Shown here one piece after another: positions 26,524 to 34,895 of a stretch of DNA of 38,766 bases. Made by a program: the position numbers and the translations under genes. Source of the stretch: Luminiphilus sp. (GTDB lineage Bacteria > Pseudomonadota > Gammaproteobacteria > Pseudomonadales > Halieaceae); contig JADHQG010000011.1 of NCBI GenBank assembly GCA_016778045.1, positions 1-38,766 on the forward strand, written 5' to 3'. Positions within the stretch are counted from its first letter, which is position 1; every line of letters begins with the position of its first letter. A model generated the notes under the pieces. The model saw only the letters and a program-made list of their open reading frames with translations, was not told the origin of the DNA and made no database searches.

Positions 26524-26969
26524 TGTCTGAGCACAATCCTTTGGCCGCTCAGCGACGCAAAGCCAGACACTATGGCTTGCAAGCGTTGTATCAGTGGACC
26601 CTGTCGGGTGCCAGCCCTTCCGACATTGAGGCAGAATTCAGAGTCGACAACGACTTTCAACATACCGACGGTGAATACTTTAACGCCTTGTTATGCGGCG
26701 TGATCGCCGATGTCGAGGCGCTGGAGTTGGTATTCGAGCCGGCGCTCGACCGGGGGCTTGATGACCTTGACCCCATCGAGCGAAACCTGCTGCGCTTGGG
26801 AACCTTTGAGCTGAGGGACCGCATCGACGTACCGTATAAAGTGGTGATCAGTGAAGCAGTGGCGCTGGCTAAAAAATTTGGTGCGACGGATTCTCATCGC
26901 TACATTAACGGTGTACTCGACAAGATATCTCGAGAGCTGCGCACCGTGGAGCGTGCGCAAGACAGTTAA
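26523..26969 (+). CDS. nusB: Transcription antitermination factor NusB
   Basis: All-helical RNA-binding protein that, with S10 (NusE), binds boxA in rRNA operons and supports antitermination. [19 protein letters not shown] (about 11-29) matches the N-terminal family motif, and the end [30 protein letters not shown]-like region (about 108-138) is conserved. The 148 residues fit the family (139 in E. coli). It lies in the standard ribH-nusB-thiL order and overlaps both neighbours by a few bases. Confidence 0.97.
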   Translation: [148 protein letters not shown]

Positions 26970-27895
26970 TGGCGAACGGTGAGTTCTCGCTGATTCAGCA
27001 ATACTTCGTGGGGCTGGGCGAGGGCCCATTCGTTGAGCGAGGGGTTGGCGACGACGCCGCCACGCTCAGGGTCCCTGCAGGGCACGTGTTGCACGTATCG
27101 ACCGATACCGCGCTGGTCGATGTGCACTTTCCATCTGATTTGCCAGCCGCCGATATGGCTTATCGAAGCGTGATGGCCGCCGCCAGTGATCTCGCGGCAA
27201 TGGGCGCGCAACCCATGGCACTGCTACTGTCTCTGACCCTACCTGCGGTCGAAAAGGACTGGCTGCAACAGTTTACAGCGGGCTTGAAAGCCGCTTGCCG
27301 CGAGACCGGATTACCGTTAGCAGGTGGTGATACCACCCGGGGTGCTTTGTCGCTGACTGTCACGGTGTTGGGGTCCACGCCAGAGTCACAGTTCTTGACG
27401 CGGGGGGGCGCGAAGCCCGGCGATCGACTGTGCGTGAGTGGCACCCTGGGTGATGCAGCGGCGGGGCTTTCGATCTTGAAAGGCGAGGTCTCGATGAGGT
27501 GCCCCGATGCGGAACAGGCCCTGCGGGACCGTTTTGCACGACCCACGGCCCGATTAACACTGGGGCAAGCACTCAGAGGCATTGCCTCTGCGGCCATCGA
27601 TATTTCAGACGGACTGCTGGCAGATGCTGGCCACCTCGCGACGGCAAGCGATATCGGCATCGAAATAGACAGTGCGCAGATCCCACTCTCGGATGCCTTA
27701 CGATCGCTCGATGACACCGAGCAAGCCTTGCGTTGGGCTTTGGCGGGAGGCGATGACTATGAGCTGTTATTCTGCCTGTCGCCTTTGGCAGCCTTGCCGG
27801 CGGGATGTACCGAGATTGGTCGTGTTGTCGCCGGAAGCGGGATAAGCTGTGACGTGATGCCAGAGCAGCTCGGATATGATCACTTTACCCACTGA
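26969..27895 (+). CDS. thiL: Thiamine-monophosphate kinase
   Basis: Phosphorylates thiamine monophosphate to the active cofactor thiamine diphosphate. Conserved parts are GVGDDAATL (near 27-35), VSTDTALVDVHFP (metal and substrate binding, near 43-55), LAGGDTTRGALSLTVTVLG (near 116-134) and AIDISDGLLADAGHLA (near 210-225). GGDDYELLF lies near 263-271. The length of 308 is close to E. coli ThiL (325). The start overlaps the nusB stop (TAATG), and the end overlaps pgpA by 20 bases, so all are probably one transcript. Confidence 0.96.
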   Translation: MANGEFSLIQQYFVGLGEGPFVERGVGDDAATLRVPAGHVLHVSTDTALVDVHFPSDLPAADMAYRSVMAAASDLAAMGAQPMALLLSLTLPAVEKDWLQQFTAGLKAACRETGLPLAGGDTTRGALSLTVTVLGSTPESQFLTRGGAKPGDRLCVSGTLGDAAAGLSILKGEVSMRCPDAEQALRDRFARPTARLTLGQALRGIASAAIDISDGLLADAGHLATASDIGIEIDSAQIPLSDALRSLDDTEQALRWALAGGDDYELLFCLSPLAALPAGCTEIGRVVAGSGISCDVMPEQLGYDHFTH

Positions 27896-28391
27896 CCCGC
27901 CCGTCGCGCGGATCGACAGTCTGGCAACCCTCATTGCCAGCGGTTTCGGCTCGGGGTTGGCACCGGTCGCGCCCGGTACCGCAGGTAGCGTGGCGGCCGC
28001 TCTTGCCCTCGCGCTCACGCTAGGTGCCCCGCTAACGCTTCATTGGACACTTTGGTTGGCCTCAGTGGGGTTGGCGATTTGGTCCGCGGGCAATGCAGGC
28101 CGGGCCTGGGGGGTGATCGATCATCCAGCGATTGTGATCGACGAGGTTGTGGGCCTCTGGGTGGCGATATTGATTCCCATGACCCTGCTGACTGGCCCCC
28201 AGTCGGGCTGGGTACTAGTGATGGGCGCGCTGCTGCTATTTCGACTGTTTGATATCGCCAAGCCATGGCCAGTCAATCAGCTCGAACGGTCCGTGAGCGG
28301 TGGCTGGGGGGTGGTGCTCGACGATGTCGCCGCGGGGGTGATGGCGGGGTTTTCGCTGACAGCGCTTCTGATCGGGCTGTCATTCCTCTGA
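27876..28391 (+). CDS. pgpA: Phosphatidylglycerophosphatase A
   Basis: Inner-membrane lipid phosphatase converting phosphatidylglycerol phosphate to phosphatidylglycerol. ASGFGSGLAPVAPGTAGS (about 17-34), HPAIVIDEVVGLWVA (about 82-96) and LLFRLFDIAKPWPVNQLE (about 120-137) are the family signature regions. Several hydrophobic helices alternate with these. The length of 171 is as expected. It starts inside the end of thiL in another frame, a common thiL-pgpA overlap. It converges on ispA with an 18-base gap. Confidence 0.95.
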   Translation: MITLPTDPPVARIDSLATLIASGFGSGLAPVAPGTAGSVAAALALALTLGAPLTLHWTLWLASVGLAIWSAGNAGRAWGVIDHPAIVIDEVVGLWVAILIPMTLLTGPQSGWVLVMGALLLFRLFDIAKPWPVNQLERSVSGGWGVVLDDVAAGVMAGFSLTALLIGLSFL

Positions 28392-28409
28392 TTCGTCGAG
28401 ACTGACGCC

Positions 28410-29240
28410 CTAGGTGTTGCGATGCACCATCGCATTCGCCAGCTGTCGTAAAGGCTCAGCACGCTCACCAAACATAGAGAGCGCCGTCAGCGCGTCATTC
28501 AGCAAAGTGTCCGCTTCGGCGCGGGCGCCTTCCAGACCCAGCGTACTCACGTAGGTCGACTTTTGTGCTTGCTCGTCTTTACCCGCAGTCTTACCCAATG
28601 AGCTGCTGTCGCCTGTGACATCCAAGACGTCATCGGTCACCTGAAAGGCCAGCCCGATCGAGCGGGCAAAAGTCGCTAGCGCGGCGCGTTGTTCACGCGA
28701 TGCGTCGGCGCAGATCGCGCCCGCTTCGGCAGCAGCTGCGATCAAGGCTCCGGTTTTCAGCCGATGGATATCGCGAAGCGCCTCCACCGAGACACGCTGC
28801 TGCTCGGCCGCCAAGTCGAGTGCCTGGCCGCCAACCATGCCATTGAAGCCCACTGCAATGCTGACCAGTCGCACAAGTTCAAGTCGCTGGTCGGCGGTTA
28901 ACGAGTCAATCTCCGCGAGCCGCTGAAAAGCGGCGGCCTGCAGCCCATCCCCGGCGAGAATAGCGGTGGCTTCATCAAACGCGCAATGCAAGGTCGGCTG
29001 ACCTCTCCGCAGGTCGTCGTCATCCATCGCGGGTAGGTCATCGTGAACCAGTGAGTAGGTGTGCAGTAACTCAATGGCTTCTCCCACGCTCGTCGCGGCG
29101 GCGACCGGTTCGCCCGCCACCAGCTCCGCGCAGGTCACGGTCAATTGGCTACGCAATTGTTTACCCGGTTGTTGTGCGAGGTAGGTAAGGGCCTCGGCGA
29201 GTTTCGGGTCGGGGCAGTTGAGCCAGGCGAACGCGGTCAT
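28410..29240 (-). CDS. ispA: (2E,6E)-farnesyl diphosphate synthase
   Basis: Condenses dimethylallyl/geranyl diphosphate with isopentenyl diphosphate to make farnesyl diphosphate for quinones and undecaprenol. Both aspartate-rich motifs are present: DDLPAMDDDDLRRGQPTLH (about 68-86) and FQVTDDVLDVTGD (about 205-217). MVGGQALDL and HRLKTGALI are also conserved. ATG 29240 (MTAFAWLNCP) is preferred over 29270, which lies inside xseB. The resulting 276 residues are about 20 shorter at the N-terminus than E. coli IspA (299), but the GKxLR substrate motif (GKQLRSQL) is retained. It starts 7 bases after xseB. Confidence 0.93.
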   Translation of the reverse strand: MTAFAWLNCPDPKLAEALTYLAQQPGKQLRSQLTVTCAELVAGEPVAAATSVGEAIELLHTYSLVHDDLPAMDDDDLRRGQPTLHCAFDEATAILAGDGLQAAAFQRLAEIDSLTADQRLELVRLVSIAVGFNGMVGGQALDLAAEQQRVSVEALRDIHRLKTGALIAAAAEAGAICADASREQRAALATFARSIGLAFQVTDDVLDVTGDSSSLGKTAGKDEQAQKSTYVSTLGLEGARAEADTLLNDALTALSMFGERAEPLRQLANAMVHRNT

Positions 29241-29247
29241 TGGCGCA

Positions 29248-29493
29248 TCACGCCTCGTCCGCCGCATCATCCTCCTCGGTCAGCGTGCCATCCGCCGCGA
29301 CCTGAGCAACGCGTTGTTCCGCCGCTTCAAGCGTCTTCTGGATGTGACTGCCGAGCTTGACGCCTCGCTCGTAGAGCACCAACGCGGCTTCCAATTCAAT
29401 TTCTGGATCTTCGAGTTGCTCCACCAATTCACTGAGCTCAGTCATTTGTTGGGTGATGCTGGGGGTATCCTGCTTGGAGGTTGCTTTGGCCAC
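29248..29493 (-). CDS. xseB: Exodeoxyribonuclease VII small subunit
   Basis: Small subunit that binds the large subunit XseA to form the single-strand exonuclease VII. The core MTELSELVEQLEDPEIELEAALVLYERGVKLGSHIQKTLEAAEQRV is the family pattern, two long helices. The track ORF begins at 29610, but its first 39 residues overlap the end of dxs and look non-coding. The GTG at 29493 has GGAG 8 bases upstream and gives 81 residues, the usual size. It lies between dxs and ispA in one minus-strand unit. Confidence 0.92.
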   Translation of the reverse strand: MAKATSKQDTPSITQQMTELSELVEQLEDPEIELEAALVLYERGVKLGSHIQKTLEAAEQRVAQVAADGTLTEEDDAADEA

Positions 29494-29518
29494 GCGATCT
29501 GCTCCGCAAGAGGTGAGG

Positions 29519-31477
29519 CTAAAGCGCCTGCTGATTTTGACCGGCAGCGAGTGGACTCGCAGACAAAGGCGCCGAGATCTGATCCATGGCAAAACCTTCT
29601 GCGGCGGCAATGATACTGTCGGACGTCAAGCCGGCAAGTTGACGACATTCACCTTGCCCCGCGTGAGCGATGAACGCATCCGGAATCCCTACATGCCTCA
29701 CAGCGCGGTCAATCTTGGACTCAGCGAGCCACTCCGCCACACCACTGCCGGCGCCACCGGCGATGGCATTTTCCTCGAGCGTTATGAAGCACTCGTGCTG
29801 GCTTGCCAACGAGCGGAGTAGGTCGACGTCAAGAGGCTTTACCCAACGCATGTCGACCACGGTCGCGCCTAGCGCCTCGCCCGCTAGCATGGCCTGATCC
29901 AGCAACACACCAAAATTCAGTATGGCGACCCCGCTACCTTCTCGAATGACCTGCGCTTTTCCAATCTCCAGGGTGGAGAGGGCCGGGTCAATGGCCACTC
30001 CACAGCCCTCGCCCCGGGGGTAGCGCACTGCAGCGGGACCATCATGAAGCCAGGCGCTCTGTAACATCTGACGGCATTGGTTTTCATCGCTCGGCGCAGC
30101 AATCACCATATTAGGGATGCAGCGCAAGTAAGAGAGATCGAAGGTGCCATGATGCGTTGGGCCGTCCTGCCCCACCAATCCGGCGCGATCGATCGCCAGC
30201 GTGACGTCCAGCCCCTGGAGGGCGACGTCATGGATCAGCTGGTCGTAGCCACGCTGCAGAAAGGTTGAGTAAATCGCCAGAACAGGTTTCAGGCCGTCGC
30301 ATGCCATGCCTGCGGCCAGCGTCACGGAGTGCTGCTCGGCAATCGCGACGTCGTAAAAGCGATCGGGATACTGCTGCGCATAGGCCACCATGCCGGAACC
30401 TTCACACATCGCGGGAGTAATCCCCACCACGCGACGATCCTGTGCGGCTAAATCACAAATCCACTGACCGAACACGTCTTGATATTTGGGCGCCTTAGGC
30501 TTGGCAGGCACGGCAGCCTTGGCCGGCTTCGCGGGCTCAAGTTTGTTGATGGCGTGATAGCCAATGGGGTCTCGTTCGGCCGGTGCGAAGCCTTTGCCTT
30601 TGACGGTGCGAATGTGCAGAAACTGAGGGCCCTTGAGTTCTGCCATGACATTCAAGGTGTTGACCAGCTGCGGCAGGTCGTGTCCGTCCAGCGGGCCGAT
30701 ATAGTGCCAACCCAGCTCCTCAAACATGGTGCCCGGCGCGACCATGCCCTTCATGTGTTCCTCGGTCTTCTTGGCGAGATCCCAGGCGCCTCGCACATGC
30801 TCGAGAATTTTCTTGGAGCCCTCGCGCAACGCGGTGTAGGTCTTACTGGCCCAGATCTTGGCAAAGTAGGTCGCCAGACCTCCCGTATTGTGGCCGATCG
30901 ACATCTGGTTATCGTTCAGGATCACCAGCATATTGGGGCGCTCATGACCGGCATGCGCCAATGCCTCAAAGGCCATACCGCCGGTGATGGCACCGTCGCC
31001 AATTACGGCGATGACCTTGCGATCAATGCCCTGATTCTGCGCGGCCAGTGCCATACCCATCGCAGCGGAAATGCTGGTAGAGGAGTGGCCAACACCGAAG
31101 GTGTCATAGGGGCTCTCGGAGCGCTTTGGAAACCCGGACAGGCCCTCGAGCTGTCGCATGCTGTTCATGCGATCGCGCCGGCCAGTCAGAATCTTGTGCG
31201 GATAGGTTTGGTGCCCGACGTCCCAGACAATGCGATCGTGAGGGGTGTTGAACACGTGGTGAAGTGCCACTGTCAGCTCCACCACGCCCAGCCCCGCACC
31301 GAAGTGGCCACCGGTGCCTGCGACCGAATACAGCAGGTCATGACGTAACTCGTCGGCGAGTCGAACCAAGTCCTGAGTGTCGAGCCCGTTCAATGCCCCC
31401 AAATCGGAAGAGACAGTATCCAGCAGCGGCGTTTCAGGGCGGGTTGTCGGCAGTTCCTCGATCATGCCGAAGATCAT
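29519..31477 (-). CDS. dxs: 1-deoxy-D-xylulose-5-phosphate synthase
   Basis: Thiamine-diphosphate-dependent first step of the MEP isoprenoid pathway: pyruvate plus glyceraldehyde 3-phosphate gives DXP, which also feeds thiamine and pyridoxal synthesis. TGGHFGAGLGVVELTVALH (about 56-74), FGVGHSSTSISAAMGMALA (about 121-139), the ThDP motif GDGAITGGMAFEALAHAG (about 155-172, with later NDN), VAIAEQHSVTLAAGMA (catalytic Glu, about 385-400) and DRAGLVGQDGPTHHG are all present. The 652 residues lie in the usual 620-650 range plus a short tail. The start may be ATG 31477 or ATG 31465. Its order before xseB and ispA differs from the usual xseB-ispA-dxs. Confidence 0.96.
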   Translation of the reverse strand: MIFGMIEELPTTRPETPLLDTVSSDLGALNGLDTQDLVRLADELRHDLLYSVAGTGGHFGAGLGVVELTVALHHVFNTPHDRIVWDVGHQTYPHKILTGRRDRMNSMRQLEGLSGFPKRSESPYDTFGVGHSSTSISAAMGMALAAQNQGIDRKVIAVIGDGAITGGMAFEALAHAGHERPNMLVILNDNQMSIGHNTGGLATYFAKIWASKTYTALREGSKKILEHVRGAWDLAKKTEEHMKGMVAPGTMFEELGWHYIGPLDGHDLPQLVNTLNVMAELKGPQFLHIRTVKGKGFAPAERDPIGYHAINKLEPAKPAKAAVPAKPKAPKYQDVFGQWICDLAAQDRRVVGITPAMCEGSGMVAYAQQYPDRFYDVAIAEQHSVTLAAGMACDGLKPVLAIYSTFLQRGYDQLIHDVALQGLDVTLAIDRAGLVGQDGPTHHGTFDLSYLRCIPNMVIAAPSDENQCRQMLQSAWLHDGPAAVRYPRGEGCGVAIDPALSTLEIGKAQVIREGSGVAILNFGVLLDQAMLAGEALGATVVDMRWVKPLDVDLLRSLASQHECFITLEENAIAGGAGSGVAEWLAESKIDRAVRHVGIPDAFIAHAGQGECRQLAGLTSDSIIAAAEGFAMDQISAPLSASPLAAGQNQQAL

Positions 31478-31520
31478 ACCCCAAGTGCCGGTTTAAGCGA
31501 CGCCCTAAATCTCCGCGTCG

Positions 31521-31928
31521 TCAGGAGGGATCAAATTGTTTTCTCAGGCGCTCGAGCGCTTTCCGTTCGTGCTTGCCCGGCTTTTGACTGGGTCGCGCCA
31601 ATGAACCGGCAGCTTTGCGAGCCTCGGCGGCGCGGGCTCGACGCAACGTGCTCTCTTCGGTTTCTTCATATAGGGTTTGCGCAATCGGGGCCGATCGTCG
31701 TTGCTCACTGGTGCCTTTCACCACTATCTCTCTTTCATCCCACCCTTGACGGATGCGCAGTGTGTCCCCGGGGGAAATTTCTCGGGAGACTTTGACGCGC
31801 TGGCCCTCGAGTTGCACCTTTCCGCCCTCGATCGCGGTCTTGGCGAGCGTCCGGGTTTTGAAGAAACGGGCGGCCCATAACCATTTGTCGATGCGGACTT
31901 TACTGCCGCTTTGGTCACTGTCAGTCAA
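31521..31928 (-). CDS. hslR: Ribosome-associated heat shock protein Hsp15 (S4 domain)
   Basis: 135-residue RNA-binding protein that recycles free 50S subunits carrying nascent chains after heat stress. The S4 domain KVRIDKWLWAARFFKTRTLAKTAIEGGKV (about 10-38) is followed by VSREISPGDTLRIRQG and a basic C-terminal helix (KPGKHERKALERLRKQF), as in E. coli Hsp15 (133 residues). It overlaps the end of yrfG by 8 bases; yrfG-hslR is a conserved pair. dxs follows after 43 bases, possibly in the same transcript. Confidence 0.93.
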   Translation of the reverse strand: MTDSDQSGSKVRIDKWLWAARFFKTRTLAKTAIEGGKVQLEGQRVKVSREISPGDTLRIRQGWDEREIVVKGTSEQRRSAPIAQTLYEETEESTLRRARAAEARKAAGSLARPSQKPGKHERKALERLRKQFDPS

Positions 31929-32625
31929 TGCTTGGCAAGCCCTCGAGGATCTCTTCGAAGTGATGTATCGCTGGATAACGTGTTTCTTCCCTGACGGGTA
32001 ATGTTGAATCCGGCTGACGCAAGGTCAACAGATGTGCGACGCCATAGACCTGCGCGGCGTCTAGCACGTACTCCGAATCATCAATGAAAAGCGTGCGCTG
32101 TGGGTCAAACGGTCGCTCGTTCATCAGCGATGTCCAAAACGCCGGCGTCTCCTTTGGCGTGCCAAAATCATGAGAGCTGATCATGCAATCAAACCACTGT
32201 GCCAGAGGCAGTTGCTGTGCCTTCATCTCCAGTGTCACCGGGTGGGCATTGGTGATGAGCACCACGTCGAGATGACTCGCTTTCAGGTGCTGCAGAAATA
32301 TCTCCGATTGTGGGCGCCAGCGAATGCCTTCGGTGTAGCCTTCTTTGATCGTTGGGATATCCAGATCCAGCCTACGTGACCAAAAATCGAGGCAATACCA
32401 ATTGAGGCGGCCGCGCTCACCGGCAAATACGGGTGCCAACGCCGCTTGGCTAGCGGCCACATCGAGTCCTCTCTGGCGACCCCATTCTCCCGGAACAACG
32501 GTTCCCCAAAAGTGGTTGTCGAACTCCAGATCAAGCAGCGTGCCATCCATGTCCAGCAGAATGGTGTCCAACTGTGTCCAGTCGATGCCCTCTACCGAAA
32601 GGCAGGAGGCTACAGTCATTGCCAT
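31921..32625 (-). CDS. yrfG: HAD-family GMP/IMP nucleotidase YrfG
   Basis: Haloacid dehalogenase-type phosphatase; E. coli YrfG dephosphorylates purine mononucleotides. Motif I is ILLDMDGTLLDLEFDNHFW (about 22-40, nucleophile Asp), motif II VLITNAHPVTLEMK, motif III the Lys in FGTPKETPAFW, and motif IV FIDDSEYVLDAA. Its 234 residues match the family (222 in E. coli) with a slightly longer N-terminus. It is divergent from cysQ, with only 19 bases between starts, so both promoters must overlap the coding ends. Confidence 0.9.
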   Translation of the reverse strand: MAMTVASCLSVEGIDWTQLDTILLDMDGTLLDLEFDNHFWGTVVPGEWGRQRGLDVAASQAALAPVFAGERGRLNWYCLDFWSRRLDLDIPTIKEGYTEGIRWRPQSEIFLQHLKASHLDVVLITNAHPVTLEMKAQQLPLAQWFDCMISSHDFGTPKETPAFWTSLMNERPFDPQRTLFIDDSEYVLDAAQVYGVAHLLTLRQPDSTLPVREETRYPAIHHFEEILEGLPSID

Positions 32626-32644
32626 CGGGTGCTACCCTGTCGAG

Positions 32645-33538
32645 ATGAGCGATGATCACTATAGCGGGAACTCCGGTCTCGATGCGATGTTGCGCGAGAC
32701 GAAACTGGCGCTTCCCGAATTAATCGAGTCACTGCGAGCCTTGGCGGCGGACGCGTCGCAGTGCATTCTCGACTTGTATGCGGTTGCGGGGGAAGTAGCA
32801 GTCAGTCAAAAGTCTGATGCGAGCCCCGTGACCGAAGCCGATCATGCTTCGCATCGTTTGATTTGCGAGGGGTTGAATGGGTTGACCCCGACGATCCCCA
32901 TTCTGTCCGAAGAGTCCACCTTGGAGCAGCTAATTGGTCGCCGGGATTGGCCACTCTGCTGGATGATTGATCCGTTGGACGGCACGCGAGAATTTCTCGA
33001 GGGCACTGGCGAGTTCACGGTCAATATTGCCTTGATCGTCGAGGCCGAAGCGGTCCTGGGGTTGATTGCGGCGCCCAATCGAGGGTACGTCGATTTCGGG
33101 GTGCCCGACTGGGGCGCACAACGCTACCCGTTGTTTGCTGGCGGTGACGCAGAGGCTTTGGTCACGCGCTCACTCGATACGGCGCGCCCGCTGGTGATGT
33201 CTGCAAGCGCACGTCACCGAGAGGAGCGGGTACAAGTGATGCTGGGTCGACTGTCTGAGCTCGCGAAGGGTGCCGAGCGTCTGGACGCAGGCAGTGCACT
33301 GAAATTCTGTGACGTGGCATCAGGCGTAGCGGATGTGTATCCGCGTACTTCGCCTTGCTATGAATGGGATCTGGCAGCTGGCGATGCGCTCGTGCGGGCA
33401 GCGGGTGGGCGTGTTACGACATTGGAGGGGGCGCCGGTCCGTTACAACCAGTGGGATAGCCTGAAGGCGCCGAAGTTTGTCGCGGCCGCTGACGCCAACG
33501 TGAACTACCTGGAGTTGATGCCCGACCCGGATCTTTGA
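32645..33538 (+). CDS. cysQ: 3'(2'),5'-bisphosphate nucleotidase CysQ
   Basis: Inositol-monophosphatase-fold enzyme that removes the 3'-phosphate from PAP/PAPS during sulfate assimilation. Metal-binding motifs are SDASPVTEADHASH (about 58-71), ILSEES (about 86-91), MIDPLDGTREFLEGTGEFTVNIAL (about 104-127) and CYEWDLAAGDALVRAAGG (about 238-255). The track ORF opens at 32345, but the part before 32645 is the antisense of yrfG. ATG 32645 gives 297 residues, about 40 longer than E. coli CysQ, mostly N-terminal, so ATG 32687 is possible. Confidence 0.93.
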   Translation: MSDDHYSGNSGLDAMLRETKLALPELIESLRALAADASQCILDLYAVAGEVAVSQKSDASPVTEADHASHRLICEGLNGLTPTIPILSEESTLEQLIGRRDWPLCWMIDPLDGTREFLEGTGEFTVNIALIVEAEAVLGLIAAPNRGYVDFGVPDWGAQRYPLFAGGDAEALVTRSLDTARPLVMSASARHREERVQVMLGRLSELAKGAERLDAGSALKFCDVASGVADVYPRTSPCYEWDLAAGDALVRAAGGRVTTLEGAPVRYNQWDSLKAPKFVAAADANVNYLELMPDPDL

Positions 33539-33700
33539 TGCCAGTGGACTCGACGCATAGCTCCGCGATTGAGGGACGGGTGCCGAGCAGGTTTTCCGAG
33601 TACCCAAGAGTGAGAGATTGCGTCCCTTTTTGTCGTCACGGAGCTTGTCACTGTCGTCAAACCGCAGTTAGATTGGACGGTGGCAGGGGCAGGGTAGCGA

Positions 33701-33934
33701 ATGACTGAGCGGGTCGGACCAGATCAATCGGCGGCTAATGAGGATCTCACGCCCCTCGAGCGCTTGGCGTTGATGCAAACCCAGCACCGCACCTTGGACC
33801 AGAAGATTATCGAGCTGCAGGCTCGGCCTTGGCAGAACCAGCTGTTGGTGCAACGCCTCAAAAAAGAAAAACTGCGGCTCAAAGAGTCGATCGAGCGTCT
33901 GAAAGACGACATCATTCCCGACCTCAACGCCTGA
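33701..33934 (+). CDS. DUF465/YdcH-like small coiled-coil protein
   Basis: 77 residues, predicted as one long helical hairpin. LTPLERLALMQTQHRTLDQKIIELQARPWQNQLLVQRLKKEKLRLKESIERL matches the DUF465 (YdcH) pattern, in particular the final LKKEKLxLKxxIxRL. The family is widespread in proteobacteria with no firm biochemical role. GGCAGGG lies upstream at suitable spacing. It stands alone after cysQ and is followed by an 11-bp tandem repeat. The N-terminal 16 residues are extra compared with typical members. Confidence 0.8.
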   Translation: MTERVGPDQSAANEDLTPLERLALMQTQHRTLDQKIIELQARPWQNQLLVQRLKKEKLRLKESIERLKDDIIPDLNA

Positions 33935-33977
33935 CGGGTTCTGTTAAGACTCGCCAACGGTGCGGGCGGGGACCAAA

Positions 33978-34032
33978 GCGGGGTTATTGCGGGGCTATTG
34001 CGGGTCTATTGCGGGGTTATGAGGGTGCTATT
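33978..34032. repeat. 11-bp tandem repeat, five imperfect units
   Basis: Units are GCGGGGTTATT, GCGGGGCTATT, GCGGGTCTATT, GCGGGGTTATG and AGGGTGCTATT, end to end. The array fills the gap between the DUF465 gene and the convergent ogt stop (34028), and its last unit enters the ogt 3' end. Confidence 0.8.
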
Positions 34033-34501
34033 GAAGGTGAAGGCCCTCCTGCTCGAGTAGCGCCACCTTGATTTCAATTCCACCGGTAAAGCCGGTTAGC
34101 GATCGGTCGCTGCCAATAACGCGATGGCAGGGCACTATGATGGGGAGTGGATTGCGGCCAACCGCGCCGCCGACTGGGCGAGCTGACTTCGGCCGACCAA
34201 TGGCCTTGGCAATATCGCCGTAGCTCACGGTTTCGCCATAGGGGATGTCCATCAGGGCTCGCCAAACAGTGTCTTGAAACGACGTGCCACGCCAGTTAAG
34301 CGGGACTGAAAAAGCCGTTAGGCGACCCTCAAAGTAGGCCTGCAATTCGCGCTTTGCCTCGGTGAGTAGAGCATGGGTGATCGAGGACTTGGGCGTGTGT
34401 TGGGCTCGTCTGGGAAAGCGGATGGCCGTGAGGCCCGTTTCATCGGCCTCAAGGCTTAACGTGCCTACAGGCGTAATTAGCGTGTCAAAAAATAACGTCA
34501 A
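34028..34501 (-). CDS. ogt: Methylated-DNA--protein-cysteine methyltransferase
   Basis: Suicide repair protein that moves the O6-alkyl group of guanine onto its own cysteine. The active-site motif PIIVPCHRVIGSDRSLTGFTGG (about 120-141) and the helix-turn-helix SFQDTVWRALMDIPYGETVSYGDIAKAIG (about 74-102) are clear. The track ORF begins at 34558, inside the upstream gene; the TTG at 34501 overlaps that gene's stop (TTGA) and gives MTLFFDTLITPVG, which fits the family N-terminus and a length of 157. It is coupled to the small membrane gene. There is no Ada-type regulatory domain. Confidence 0.92.
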   Translation of the reverse strand: MTLFFDTLITPVGTLSLEADETGLTAIRFPRRAQHTPKSSITHALLTEAKRELQAYFEGRLTAFSVPLNWRGTSFQDTVWRALMDIPYGETVSYGDIAKAIGRPKSARPVGGAVGRNPLPIIVPCHRVIGSDRSLTGFTGGIEIKVALLEQEGLHLQ

Positions 34502-34854
34502 CGCGACACGCTCTCTGGGCGTGCGGTGGATTCTGGCGCCAGCAGAAGACCCACGCACAACACCAACATCAGCAGTTCCAGCCCGTCAGAAAATTGTGGG
34601 ACGTTGTTGACCTGAAGCCCATTAGCGGCCGTCACAATGCAGAGCAACGCGGTCAGCACAAGGCTCAAGCGACCGTTGCCCATCAGCCCAAGCGCTAGCA
34701 GGATAAAGATGACGCCCCGGCCGGCCGCCATCAGCACATTACGATCAAGGGACTGCAGCCACAGTTGTGAGATCAGCACGATACCGGTCAGCAGGGCCAA
34801 CATCATTGCGAGCAAGCGAAGACGCTCAATAGTGGGTGAGAGGGGATTCGGCAT
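34498..34854 (-). CDS. Small four-helix membrane protein
   Basis: 118 residues with about four transmembrane helices: roughly 12-30, 42-60, 63-80 and 91-106. Charged residues are mostly at the ends and in short loops. I do not recognise the family. It starts near ATG 34854 and its stop overlaps the ogt start, so the two are translated together. It is divergent from birA with about 40 bases between. No function can be assigned. Confidence 0.6.
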   Translation of the reverse strand: MPNPLSPTIERLRLLAMMLALLTGIVLISQLWLQSLDRNVLMAAGRGVIFILLALGLMGNGRLSLVLTALLCIVTAANGLQVNNVPQFSDGLELLMLVLCVGLLLAPESTARPESVSR

Positions 34855-34895
34855 CTGGCGGTTCTTACCTCAGCCCATGGCAATAAAGTGGGAGC

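Noticed and set aside
30479-31348. 289-residue plus-strand ORF
   Set aside because: Antisense shadow of dxs, which is fully supported by motifs over the same bases.
32345-32644. N-terminal 100 residues of the track ORF for cysQ
   Set aside because: These bases are the antisense of yrfG and the residues do not resemble any CysQ N-terminus; the true start is at or after 32645.
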